Origin: Verrucomicrobiota bacterium
GTDB taxonomy: Bacteria; Verrucomicrobiota; Verrucomicrobiia; Chthoniobacterales; Terrimicrobiaceae
DNA: 58,888 nt
NCBI GenBank assembly: GCA_026398275.1
Contig: JAPLTF010000044.1
Span: forward strand, 1 to 58,888
Reading direction: 5' to 3'
The position numbers and the translations under genes are program-made. This document shows positions 7,427-16,416 of this stretch, piece by piece (within the stretch, counting starts at the first letter, position 1; each line of letters opens with the position of its first letter). The notes beneath the pieces are model-generated. The model was given only the letters and a program-made list of their open reading frames with translations, ran no database searches and was not told where the DNA came from.

Positions 7427-9853
7427 TTATTTGGGCTTGGCAACGATCCGGTAGATGCCGCCTTTTTCGGCGGTGAACGCCACCACCCCGGATTCGGGGG
7501 TGGAGGTCTCGATCATGGCACCACCTTTAGTGATTTGAATCGGTATGGCGGCGCGAATCTTGCACATTCCGTCGAACATGGGGTGCGAATTTGCCTCGGT
7601 TACCTTGCCGTCTTTCCATGCGATATCCAATTCATGTCCCCCACGCGCTTTGAGGCCGGTGACCTTGCCTGTCGGCCATGCCTTGGGCAATGCAGGCAGC
7701 AGGCTGATTTCACCGTCCTGGCTTTGCAGCAGCATTTCCGCGATGCCGTTGGCCGCGGAGGTGTTTCCGTCGATGGCGAAAATGTTTTCCGGTGCCCCGG
7801 CGATCCCGGCCACGGAGACGGTCATCAGGTTCTTGTCGGAGAGTTTTGTCAAAAGCAGGAGCAGGCTGTTATGCGCCGCCTCGCCGTCGAGCAGGCGGGC
7901 ATAGAAATTGATGAGATTGCCGCGGCTCCATTCGACATCCTCCCAGTCGGGACGTTCGGTGCGCCGCTCCATGCTCACGCGCGCGGCTTTGGCCAGATCG
8001 GGAGTTTTGTGCGGGGTGATCTGGTCGCTGGGATAGAGGGAAATCAGGTGGGTCATATGGCGGTGGTTCGGGATGGCTTCCTCGTAGTCTTGCAGCCATT
8101 CCTGCAACTGCCCGTTCTTGCCGATCTGGAACGGTGGTAGTTTTTTCACCGCAGCCTCAAGTTTTGCACGGAAGTCCGCGTCGGTATTGAGGGTTTTACT
8201 GGCCTCAAGGCAATGCTCGAACAGATCGCGAACAAGCACGACATCACAGGTGGGTCCCATGGATTCGGTGCAGACTTTTCCGTCGGGCGAACGGTAGGCG
8301 TTTTCCGGCGAGGACGCAGGGCCGGTGACAAGCCAATGTGTCTTGGGATCTTCGACCATGTAGTCGAGAAAGAATTCCGCCGAACCCTTGAGTGTGGGGT
8401 AGGCACGTTTGGCGAGGAACTCCTTGTCGCCGGTGAACTCGTAGTGGTCCCACATGTGCGAGGCAAGCCACGTGCCGCCCGTGACGTGGATGCCCCAGCC
8501 GAGTCCCCAACCCGGAGCGGTGGATCCCCATGCGTTGGTGAAGACATGGCATACCCAACCGTTGCAGTCGTAAGCATCGCGGGCCGTTTTGGCGCCGGGT
8601 TCGCGCAGGGACTCGATCAGTTTGAAGAGTGGCTCGTGACATTCCGTGAGGTTGCACGATTCGGACGGCCAGTAGTTCTGCTGGGTGTTTATGTCCATGT
8701 GGAAGTCGCAGGTCCAACCCATGTTGCAGGCGAGGTTGTCATTCCAAATGCCCTGCAGATTCAGCGGCAGGGGCGAGTTCTCGCGCGAGCCTGCGATCAT
8801 GAGATAGCGTCCATACTGGAAGAAGAGGGTGGCCAGTTGCGGATCCGCGCCGCCGCTCTTTAGCAATTCCAGCCGCTTGTCGGTGGGGAGCTTCGCCGCA
8901 TCGGTGGCCCCCAGATCGAGCGTCACCCGCCGGAACAGGCGCCGGTGATCCGTAACGTGGGAGTCGCGAAGCTGTTCGTAGGTTTTCTTTGCTGCGGCGT
9001 CGAGTTGAGTGCGACACAGGGCGGCTGCGTCCCGTCCCAGGTAATTGGTGTTGATCGCAACCAACAGCAGCACGGCGTCCGCATTAGTTATCTTGAGACT
9101 GTTAACCTCCGCCACAAGCTGTCCGCCCGTGGGCAACGCCTTGATTTGCCCCCGAAACGCGACACCCGTCTTTCCGTTGCTGTGATTCTTTTCAAAGGCC
9201 TTTCCCGTCATGACAAGCGTGGCCGGGGCTTCGGCGCGAACTTCAAAGGGCTTGTCGCCGCCGTTCATGCCCACCTCGAACGAGAGATCTCCCGGCTTGT
9301 CGCTGCTCAACCGAATCACGAGAACATCATCGGGGTTCGAGCATAATACTTCGGTTTTGTAGCGTCTTTCCCCGATGGCATATTCAACGCGCGCAACGGC
9401 CTCATCCAAATCCAGTTCACGACGGTAATCCTTCACATCCGTGCCGGGACTATTGAATTGCAGCAACAGATCGCCCATGGGCAGGTGTGATCCGTAGTTT
9501 CTTTTAAATCCCACCATGTATTTCTGGCAGAGTTTCATGGCCTCCTCATACCGTCCCTCGAACAGCGCCGTGCGTATCTTCTGCATGTGTGGACGCGTTC
9601 CAGGATTGAGATGACGGTCGCTGGACTCGCCCGACCAGACGGTTGATTCATTCAGGGCGATGCGCGCGGTGTCCGTGCCGCCAAAGACCATGGCACCGAT
9701 GCGTCCGTTCCCCACGGGCACGGACTCCATCCACCTGACGGCAGGCTGTGCATACCACAGCTTGAGCAGGTTTTCAGCGGGCTCTTCCCCGCTGGCATTT
9801 GATAGGGTCGACACTCCAAACATTATGTTAGGGGGTGGACATGTCGGAATCAT
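7427..9853 (-). CDS. GH95 alpha-L-fucosidase
   Basis: The 808-residue protein is full length for GH95. The N-terminal beta domain starts with LWYAQPAVRWMESVPVGNG and the (alpha/alpha)6 domain carries family hallmarks: DINTQQNYWPSESCNL (the Asn residues that in AfcA activate water), QEWLQDYEEAIPNHRHMTHL (general-acid Glu region), and IDGNTSAANGIAEMLLQS with Asp695. GH95 inverting enzymes remove terminal fucose, commonly alpha-1,2-linked, and a few act on galactose. No signal peptide is visible from either candidate start (9853 or 9823); the gene may be cytoplasmic or the true start may be missed. It lies in the same leftward group as the PEP-CTERM gene. Confidence 0.9.
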   Translation of the reverse strand: MIPTCPPPNIMFGVSTLSNASGEEPAENLLKLWYAQPAVRWMESVPVGNGRIGAMVFGGTDTARIALNESTVWSGESSDRHLNPGTRPHMQKIRTALFEGRYEEAMKLCQKYMVGFKRNYGSHLPMGDLLLQFNSPGTDVKDYRRELDLDEAVARVEYAIGERRYKTEVLCSNPDDVLVIRLSSDKPGDLSFEVGMNGGDKPFEVRAEAPATLVMTGKAFEKNHSNGKTGVAFRGQIKALPTGGQLVAEVNSLKITNADAVLLLVAINTNYLGRDAAALCRTQLDAAAKKTYEQLRDSHVTDHRRLFRRVTLDLGATDAAKLPTDKRLELLKSGGADPQLATLFFQYGRYLMIAGSRENSPLPLNLQGIWNDNLACNMGWTCDFHMDINTQQNYWPSESCNLTECHEPLFKLIESLREPGAKTARDAYDCNGWVCHVFTNAWGSTAPGWGLGWGIHVTGGTWLASHMWDHYEFTGDKEFLAKRAYPTLKGSAEFFLDYMVEDPKTHWLVTGPASSPENAYRSPDGKVCTESMGPTCDVVLVRDLFEHCLEASKTLNTDADFRAKLEAAVKKLPPFQIGKNGQLQEWLQDYEEAIPNHRHMTHLISLYPSDQITPHKTPDLAKAARVSMERRTERPDWEDVEWSRGNLINFYARLLDGEAAHNSLLLLLTKLSDKNLMTVSVAGIAGAPENIFAIDGNTSAANGIAEMLLQSQDGEISLLPALPKAWPTGKVTGLKARGGHELDIAWKDGKVTEANSHPMFDGMCKIRAAIPIQITKGGAMIETSTPESGVVAFTAEKGGIYRIVAKPK

Positions 9854-9882
9854 TGGCTATGAGCGTAGCGGCGGCTACCCCC

Positions 9883-9919
9883 GATGCCGAATTTACAAAA
9901 AATAGAACGAAACCTTCAA
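9883..9919 (+). promoter_or_regulatory. PUL-specific intergenic motif, copy 4
   Basis: It begins GATGCCGAATTTACAAAAAA and ends CTTCAA. It is 30 nt before the GH95 start codon, in reverse orientation to that gene, within the divergent gap between GH95 and the GH110-like gene. Confidence 0.45.
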
Positions 9920-10013
9920 ATTCCGGGCCATTCTTCGGGGTCATCCGCAAGTTCTGTGCATAGAAGAAGGACAGGCAATGAATTGAGCCGCCAGCGGGGA
10001 ATTTTCCGGCGGG

Positions 10014-10051
10014 GATGACGATTCTACAAAAAATTACTCGCTTATTTTCAA
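10014..10051 (+). promoter_or_regulatory. PUL-specific intergenic motif, copy 5
   Basis: It begins GATGACGATTCTACAAAAAA and ends TTTTCAA. It is 33 nt before the start of the GH110-like lipoprotein gene. The middle is the most divergent of the copies. Confidence 0.4.
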
Positions 10052-10084
10052 GAGTTTTCGGGCGTTCCGTCGCATTCTGTATCG

Positions 10085-11926
10085 ATGAGACCTCTTCCAG
10101 CCGTGTCCGTATTGATTGCCTGCGCCGCGATGCTCACTTCGTGCGATCATCCGTCCGCAGGGGGGACGGCGAGATTTTTTGTCCGGGATTTCGGAGCCGT
10201 GCCCGATGACGCGCAGGCCGATGGCGGGGCGATCCGCAAGTGCATCGCGGCGGCGCAGGCGTCCGGCAAACCGTCCGAGGTGGTCTTCGAGGCCGGGAAC
10301 TACCGTGTGGACTTGGCTCCTGTGGTGGGCGGCGAGCTGGTATCTTTGCCTGTCCGCGGGGCGCGGGATTTCACCCTGCGGGGCGCGAAGGGCGGCACGA
10401 CGATGCTCGTCTTCACCAATCCCTCGGCCGTCGGCGTGCTCTTTGAGGGCTGCACCAACGTTGCGATCAAAGACCTCCGGTTGGATTACGATCCGCTGCC
10501 GTATGCCAGCGGGACCATCGCGTCGGTGGACCTGAAGGCCGGCACGTTCGACCTCGATCTCGAGGCCGGTTCGCTCGCTTTCGATCATCCCGCCTTCTTG
10601 CCTGAAAACACCAAGGCCCTCTGGGGAATGACCGTGCGTCCTGATCCAGCCCACGGGGTAACACGCTACGGGCCGAACGTCATCGGAGGCGGCGCGAAGA
10701 TTTCTCTGGTGGAAGGCCGTCGTTGGCGCCTGGGTAGCAACCAATGGTTCTGGCCACCCTGCACCGTCGAGGAACTCAAACCGGACACGCGCTACGTCCA
10801 CATACCGCGGACCTACGGCGCGGGCGTCTGCTTCCGCAATTCCACCAACGTGCGCGCCGAGGGCGTGACGATCCTGGCCTCGCCGGGCCTGGCGTTTCTG
10901 CCCATCCTCTGCGGCGGGGAGATTGCGTTTGTGGACTGCCATGTGCGCGTGGTGCCCGGCCGGCCGCTCTCGTCGAATGCGGACGGCATTCACGCCCGCG
11001 GCCTGCGCGGCAAGATCCTCATCGAGGGATGTTCCTTCGAGGGCATGTCGGACGATGCGATCAACATCCACAGCAGTGCCATTCTCGTGCAGAACATTGT
11101 CTCGCCGTCCGAGATCATCGCGCCGCAGCACAGCTGGAGCGTGCGGCCCGGCGATGAGCTGGTCGTCATGGACCCGCAAACGCTGGCGGAAAAAGGCCGC
11201 ACGACCGTGGCCTCCTCGGAGCCCGGGCCGGGCGGCACGCGCATCCGGTTCACCAAACCCATCAAGGGATTGAAGGCGGGAGGGAGCTTTGCCGAGGCGG
11301 ACCGGATCTACAATCTCTCGGAAGCGGGCAGCCCGTTTGTGATCCGGGACTGCAAATTTCTCTCGTTCCGCGGACGCGGGATTCTGGCGAGCTCGGCGGG
11401 GGGGATCATCGAGCGGAACCGGTTTGAAAACAACGAGGGATGGGCCATCGACCTCGGCTTCGGCGAGCGCCTCTATGGCGAAGGCCCGCCCCCGGGTAAC
11501 ATCGTCATCGCGGATAACGAGTTCATCGGCAAAGGCGGCATCCTGCCGGCCATTATGGTCCACGTGACCATCGATTTTGTGGCGAGCATGCAAGGGTCGC
11601 GGTCAGCGGATCTCGGGGTCCGGCCATTCCGGAACCTCACGATCCGCGGCAACACGTTTGAAAATCTTTCCGCCCCCGCGATTCGCCTCGGCGGCGTCGA
11701 GGGCGCGATCCTCGAGAATAACGTGGTCAAGCGCACGGGACCGGCGGAGACGCTCAAATCCGCCGCAGTGGAAGTTGATAACAGCGCCCGGGTCGTCATC
11801 AGCCAACTGACCGTCCAGGACCCGGGCTTCGCATCCGATCTCATGCTCGGAAGCCTGCTGGAGCCGGGCGGGCAGGGGGTCACATTCGAACCAGCCGGAC
11901 TCCGGGTGGATGATCAACGAAAGTAA
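10085..11926 (+). CDS. GH110-like alpha-1,3-galactosidase, lipoprotein
   Basis: The 613-residue protein starts with a lipoprotein signal (LIACAAMLTSC, Cys20), so it should be membrane anchored. The rest is a right-handed parallel beta-helix. The section NADGIHARGLRGKILIEG (Asp300) followed by SDDAINIHS (Asp323, Asp324) matches the acidic catalytic region of GH110, the family that removes terminal alpha-1,3-galactose, as in blood group B and alpha-Gal epitopes. The first gene of a rightward run: the GH36 gene overlaps its end or begins 7 nt after it. A divergent beta-helix enzyme of another linkage is possible, since GH110 assignment rests on motif memory. Confidence 0.8.
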   Translation: MRPLPAVSVLIACAAMLTSCDHPSAGGTARFFVRDFGAVPDDAQADGGAIRKCIAAAQASGKPSEVVFEAGNYRVDLAPVVGGELVSLPVRGARDFTLRGAKGGTTMLVFTNPSAVGVLFEGCTNVAIKDLRLDYDPLPYASGTIASVDLKAGTFDLDLEAGSLAFDHPAFLPENTKALWGMTVRPDPAHGVTRYGPNVIGGGAKISLVEGRRWRLGSNQWFWPPCTVEELKPDTRYVHIPRTYGAGVCFRNSTNVRAEGVTILASPGLAFLPILCGGEIAFVDCHVRVVPGRPLSSNADGIHARGLRGKILIEGCSFEGMSDDAINIHSSAILVQNIVSPSEIIAPQHSWSVRPGDELVVMDPQTLAEKGRTTVASSEPGPGGTRIRFTKPIKGLKAGGSFAEADRIYNLSEAGSPFVIRDCKFLSFRGRGILASSAGGIIERNRFENNEGWAIDLGFGERLYGEGPPPGNIVIADNEFIGKGGILPAIMVHVTIDFVASMQGSRSADLGVRPFRNLTIRGNTFENLSAPAIRLGGVEGAILENNVVKRTGPAETLKSAAVEVDNSARVVISQLTVQDPGFASDLMLGSLLEPGGQGVTFEPAGLRVDDQRK

Positions 11927-14114
11927 ATCCGCCATGCCGATAAAAACCCTTTCCCGCTTCACCGTGGGCGACCAGATCGTCCGCTACCTGATCGATTCCG
12001 AAAGCCAGCGGGTCGGGCTGGAGATCATTCCGCGCTCGATGGGCGATCTCGTCGTCGGGCGGAGGGAGCTGCTGGACGAGCCGGCCTTGGCCACGCTGCC
12101 TGCGCGCTGGCTGCCCATGCGCGCATGGAATGTGGATTCCCTCGTGCAGGTCGGGCTGGTCGGGGTGCCCGGACCGGGACGGTTCGCGCAGGGGCGCACG
12201 CTGCGCAACGGCTCCGCCACCGAGAGCCTGCAATTTTTCAGCCAGCGCAAGGAGGGGAACCGGATTGTCACCGTGCTGAAAAGCGCCCTGGGCTTTAAGT
12301 GCGAACATTCGCTCGCATGGGCCAGGGGCGGGGAGGTTTTGGAATGCAAAACCCGCTTCATCAACTCATCCCGCAAGCCGCTGACCCTATCAATGCTGTC
12401 GAGTTTTTCCCTCGGCTCCCTCTCCCCGTTTCATGCGGACGAAGCACCGGAAAAGCTGTGGCTGCACAGGTTTCGCAGCGCCTGGACGGCCGAGGGCCGC
12501 CCCGAGACCCGGCGGCTGGAGGAGCTGCAGATCGAGCGCTCATGGATTGGAGGCTCGGTCACATGCGAGCGCTTCGGGCAGGTCGGCTCGCTTCCGGTGC
12601 GCGGGTTTTTTCCCGTCGCCGCCATCGAGGACACCGAGGCCGGGGTCACCTGGGCGGCCCAGGTCGCGTGGGCTGGCTCGTGGCAGATGGAGGTTTACCG
12701 CAGGGATGATTGCGCGAATTTCTCCGGGGGCCTGGCGGACCGTGAGTTCGGCCACTGGTCGAAGACGATCCCGCCGGGCCAGGCGTTCGAAACGCCGCCG
12801 GCATTTCTCACCGTGGTGCGCGGCAACCTCGATGAGGCGACCACCCGCCTGCAGGCGGCCCACCGGATCGACGTGCCCAAGGTCGAGGACGATCTGCCCG
12901 TCATTTTCAACGAATGGTGCACGAATTGGGGAGCTCCGACCCATGACAACCTCGTGGCCATCGCCGACCGCCTGCGCGGCACCGGGGTCCGGTATCTGGT
13001 GATTGATACCGGCTGGGCGGAGGGGCCAGACGACAGCGTCCTGAAAATCGGGGACTGGAACGTGAACCGCAAATCTTTTCCCGGCGGCCTCCGGGCGACG
13101 GCCGATGCCATCCGGGAACGCGGCCTGATTCCGGGCATCTGGTTCGAGTTCGAGCTGGTGACCGAAATGGCGAAAGCCTTCGCTAAAACCGGTCACCAGC
13201 TCCACTTCGACGGAGTTCCGATCCAGGGCGGCGGCCGCCGGTTCTGGGACTTCCGCGATCCGTGGGTGCATCGCTACCTGACGAAGAAAGTCATCGGACT
13301 CATCCGCGACAATGGCATCGGCTATCTGAAGGTGGACTACAATGACACCATCGGCATCGGCTGTGATGGTGCGGTTGCAACGGATGCGAAGCAACGGCCG
13401 GGCTTTCAATCGCCGGGCGAAGGCCTCCGCGCCCACATCGAAGGCGTCCGCGAATTCTTCCGTAAAATCCGCCGCGAGCTGCCCGGGCTGACCATCGAGA
13501 TCTGCGCCTCGGGCGGGCACAGGCTCGAACCATCGATGCTCGACTTCGGCGCGATGGGATCGTTCTCCGATGCCCACGAAACGCCGGAAGTTCCGATTGT
13601 CGCGGCAAACGTCGGGCGCTTGATTCCGGCGCGCAAGAACCAGATCTGGGCGGCGCTGCGAACGACTGACTCCCCGCAGCGGCTCGCCTATTCGCTTGCG
13701 GCGACCTTCCTCGGCCGCATGTGCCTCACGGGGGATGTCCACCACCTCGACAAGAGCCAATGGGCGCTGGCTCTCCGCGCGGTCAAACTCTACCGGCGGA
13801 TCGCGCCGATCATTCGGGACGGGGTTTCGCGCCGCGTGGGTTCGGAGCACATCAGCTACCGGCATCCCGCAGGCTGGCAGGCCGTCACGCGCCTCGCCGG
13901 GAGCGGGAAGCAGGCGCTCGTGGTTGTCCATTCCTTCGCGGGACAGTTTCCGAAATCGATCGGCATCGAGCTCCCGGAAGGTAACGCTCGCCCGTGGGTC
14001 ATCGCCGATTCCTTCCATGTGAACCGCAAACCGCCGGCGATCCGGGGCAACAGGCTCGTCTGGTCACCCGAAGGGGAATTCCGCGCCTGCGTCATCTGGC
14101 TGAAGCAAAAATGA
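11910..14114 (+). CDS. GH36 alpha-galactosidase
   Basis: The 734-residue protein has the GH36 layout: N-terminal beta-supersandwich, central TIM barrel from about residue 330 and a C-terminal beta domain. The nucleophile is Asp476 in YLKVDYND and the acid/base is probably Asp554 in FSDAHETPE; ECASGG-type sequence is present as EICASGGHR. It hydrolyses terminal alpha-galactosides with retention. No signal peptide is seen, so it is probably cytoplasmic. ATG 11910 overlaps the preceding gene by 17 nt; ATG 11934 is an alternative with GAAAG upstream. Its TGA overlaps the next ATG (ATGA), which indicates coupling. Confidence 0.9.
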   Translation: MINESKSAMPIKTLSRFTVGDQIVRYLIDSESQRVGLEIIPRSMGDLVVGRRELLDEPALATLPARWLPMRAWNVDSLVQVGLVGVPGPGRFAQGRTLRNGSATESLQFFSQRKEGNRIVTVLKSALGFKCEHSLAWARGGEVLECKTRFINSSRKPLTLSMLSSFSLGSLSPFHADEAPEKLWLHRFRSAWTAEGRPETRRLEELQIERSWIGGSVTCERFGQVGSLPVRGFFPVAAIEDTEAGVTWAAQVAWAGSWQMEVYRRDDCANFSGGLADREFGHWSKTIPPGQAFETPPAFLTVVRGNLDEATTRLQAAHRIDVPKVEDDLPVIFNEWCTNWGAPTHDNLVAIADRLRGTGVRYLVIDTGWAEGPDDSVLKIGDWNVNRKSFPGGLRATADAIRERGLIPGIWFEFELVTEMAKAFAKTGHQLHFDGVPIQGGGRRFWDFRDPWVHRYLTKKVIGLIRDNGIGYLKVDYNDTIGIGCDGAVATDAKQRPGFQSPGEGLRAHIEGVREFFRKIRRELPGLTIEICASGGHRLEPSMLDFGAMGSFSDAHETPEVPIVAANVGRLIPARKNQIWAALRTTDSPQRLAYSLAATFLGRMCLTGDVHHLDKSQWALALRAVKLYRRIAPIIRDGVSRRVGSEHISYRHPAGWQAVTRLAGSGKQALVVVHSFAGQFPKSIGIELPEGNARPWVIADSFHVNRKPPAIRGNRLVWSPEGEFRACVIWLKQK

Positions 14115-15313
14115 AAACATCCCCTCCTCGCCACATCTCCGTCGCCGCGTATTACTATCCCTGCACGCACCCGCATCCGCGCTGGGACAAAGCGAAGTAT
14201 CCGGGCTTCACCGAGTGGGATCTCGTCCGCAGCGCTCGCCCGAGGTTTCCCGGACACCTGCAACCCAACGCTCCGCTCTGGGGATACGAGGACGAATCCG
14301 ATCCGCTGGTGATGGCCCGGAAGATCGACGCGGCGGCCGACCATGGGCTCGATGCATTTATTTTCGATTGGTATTACTACAACGACGGACCCTATCTCGA
14401 GGGGGCGCTGGACAGGGGATTCCTCCAGGCCGCCAACAACGACCGGATCCACTTCGCGATCATGTGGGCGAACCACGACTGGTATGATATTCAGGGCTAC
14501 AACCCGGCCGATCCCTGCAAGCTCCTGTATCCGGGCGCAGTCAATGAAGCGACCTGGGAGAAGATCACCGGCCGGATGGTGGAAACGTATTTCGCGCACC
14601 CGAGCTATTGGAAGATCGAGGGGAAACCGTATTTTTCGATTTATGACATGTCGGTTTTTCTGGACAGCTTTGGCTCGGTCGAGGAGGCCCGGCTCGGGCT
14701 CGACCGCTTCCGGGAGAAGGTGGAGGCGGCGGGCCATCCGGGACTGCACCTCAATGCCATCCTGTGGGGCGAGCCGAACCTGCCGGGCAGCCGGACGCCG
14801 ACCGACTGGCCGCGGCTCTGCCGCGATCTCGCGCTCGACAGCCTGACCGGATACACGTGGGTCCACCACGGGGCGCTGAACGAGGACACGTTTCCCACCT
14901 CCGACTACAACCGGGGCCGCGACCGCTACCTCGCGTTTCTTGACCACGCGCTGACCTGTTATCCGGTCCCCTATTTTCCCAACACGACCGTCCACTGGGA
15001 CAATTCTCCGCGCGCCCACGCCGACGCCTGCTGGGACAAGCCCGCAGCCCATGTCGTGAATCCGGTAATGACCGGCAACACGCCCGCAGCCTTCAAGGAG
15101 GCGACACGCCTGATCGCCAACCGCCTTCTCGCCACCGCGAAACCTCAGCCCCATATCCTCACGGTCAACGCCTGGAACGAATGGCCGGAGGGCAGTTGCC
15201 TGGAACCGTGCGAGAAATTCGGGCTCGGCTATCTGGAGGCGCTTCGAGAGCTCTTTGGTCCGACCGGGGAAAATATTGCATCTCCTTTACGCACACCCGC
15301 TGTTCCGGTATGA
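14111..15313 (+). CDS. GH99-like / WbsX family protein
   Basis: The 400-residue protein begins with the family pattern AYYYPCTHPHPRWDKAKYPG, GFTEWD and FPGHLQP, typical of the Glyco_tran_WbsX/GH99-like domain that covers nearly the entire length. Real GH99 members are endo-alpha-mannosidases; WbsX members occur in O-antigen clusters and in glycan-degradation loci, and their activity is poorly defined. There is no signal peptide. Its ATG overlaps the GH36 stop by 4 nt, so it belongs to the same transcript and probably handles the same glycan. Confidence 0.8.
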   Translation: MKTSPPRHISVAAYYYPCTHPHPRWDKAKYPGFTEWDLVRSARPRFPGHLQPNAPLWGYEDESDPLVMARKIDAAADHGLDAFIFDWYYYNDGPYLEGALDRGFLQAANNDRIHFAIMWANHDWYDIQGYNPADPCKLLYPGAVNEATWEKITGRMVETYFAHPSYWKIEGKPYFSIYDMSVFLDSFGSVEEARLGLDRFREKVEAAGHPGLHLNAILWGEPNLPGSRTPTDWPRLCRDLALDSLTGYTWVHHGALNEDTFPTSDYNRGRDRYLAFLDHALTCYPVPYFPNTTVHWDNSPRAHADACWDKPAAHVVNPVMTGNTPAAFKEATRLIANRLLATAKPQPHILTVNAWNEWPEGSCLEPCEKFGLGYLEALRELFGPTGENIASPLRTPAVPV

Positions 15314-15343
15314 TCGGTAAAACCTAAACGCGCAGAGCCCCCC

Positions 15344-16246
15344 ATGAGCCTCAAGAGCACGCACACATACCACCTGAGCGAAGTCGGACTCACCAGCAGC
15401 CGGCCGGCCCGCGTCTGGATCACGCCGATGGACCGGGACATCGGGATCCACGGTCACGACTTTCACGAGATCAGCTTCGTGCTCCAAGGGCGGGCGGACC
15501 ATGCGACCGATGAGGGGACGTTCAAAATTTCGAGCGGCGACGTGATGATCATCCAGCCCGGCCACTCTCACGGGTATACCAATTTCCACGAGCTCGTGCT
15601 GATCAATGTTTTTTATCTTCCCGAATGGCTCCTGGAGGATTTGAGCCTGCTTCTCGACGAGGGCGGCGTCGTCCCGCTCTTTTTCAGCACCTCGCTTTTC
15701 CGTGTCCCGCTTTACAAGCCGACCCTGCAATTCCCCCTGCTCCCCGCCTATTGGCCGGAATTCACCCGCGAGCTCATGGAGCTTGAGCGCGAGCGGGATT
15801 GCCCCACCCCGTCGAAATTGCTCCTCAAATCCAGCATCTTCCGGCTCATGCGGATGATCGCGCGCTCGCTGCAGGCGCACGATCCGGATTTTGCGCAGTT
15901 CGGGATTTCGCACGAGGTGTATCTGACCGCGCAGCATGTGGAGAAAATCCTCCGTGAGGAGAAGCCGTATTCCGAGGACGATTGCGCGCGCGCCGTCGGG
16001 AAGCCGCCGCTCGGGCACCGGAAGTCGTTCAAGGATCAGGCCGGCTGCACGCCGTATGAATACTACCACCAGCGCCGGATGATCCGCGCCCGCAACCTGC
16101 TCGTCCAGAGCCGGCTCAACCTCACCGAAATCGCCCTCTCCCTTTGCTTCAGCGATTCCGCCCATTTTTCAAACGCCTTCAAAACCGCCACCGGCACCTC
16201 CCCGCTCGAATACCGGAAGACCTACCGCGACGTCGCCAGGCCATGA
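15344..16246 (+). CDS. AraC family transcriptional regulator
   Basis: The 300-residue protein has an N-terminal cupin sugar-sensing domain (residues 25-90, with HGHDFHEISFVLQG and PGHSHGY) and a C-terminal pair of helix-turn-helix motifs (about 195-295; the second reads LTEIALSLCFSDSAHFSNAF). It sits 30 nt after the GH99-like gene, in the same direction. It is the only obvious transcription factor of the glycan locus and the best candidate to bind the motif repeated at 230, 7279, 9883 and 10014. This link is inferred from location. Confidence 0.9.
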   Translation: MSLKSTHTYHLSEVGLTSSRPARVWITPMDRDIGIHGHDFHEISFVLQGRADHATDEGTFKISSGDVMIIQPGHSHGYTNFHELVLINVFYLPEWLLEDLSLLLDEGGVVPLFFSTSLFRVPLYKPTLQFPLLPAYWPEFTRELMELERERDCPTPSKLLLKSSIFRLMRMIARSLQAHDPDFAQFGISHEVYLTAQHVEKILREEKPYSEDDCARAVGKPPLGHRKSFKDQAGCTPYEYYHQRRMIRARNLLVQSRLNLTEIALSLCFSDSAHFSNAFKTATGTSPLEYRKTYRDVARP

Positions 16247-16416
16247 AGGCCGCTTGATCCGCGCGCAGGTGCCGGCGAACCGTGCCGGGTGAGGCTCGTG
16301 TTTTTCGACATCCCGCCGATCCGTTGCTTTCGGGTTTCTTTCCCGGATGCGCGGAATTTTCAATAAATAATCCGGATTCTGCAAGATTCTCCTGCCGAGA
16401 TCTTCCATAATGCCTC

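Noticed and set aside
10034-11593. 519-codon minus-strand open frame
   Set aside because: Lies opposite the GH110-like gene; Arg/His/Asp-rich shadow without any motif.
12540-14018. 492-codon minus-strand open frame
   Set aside because: Antisense to GH36 with shadow-like composition.
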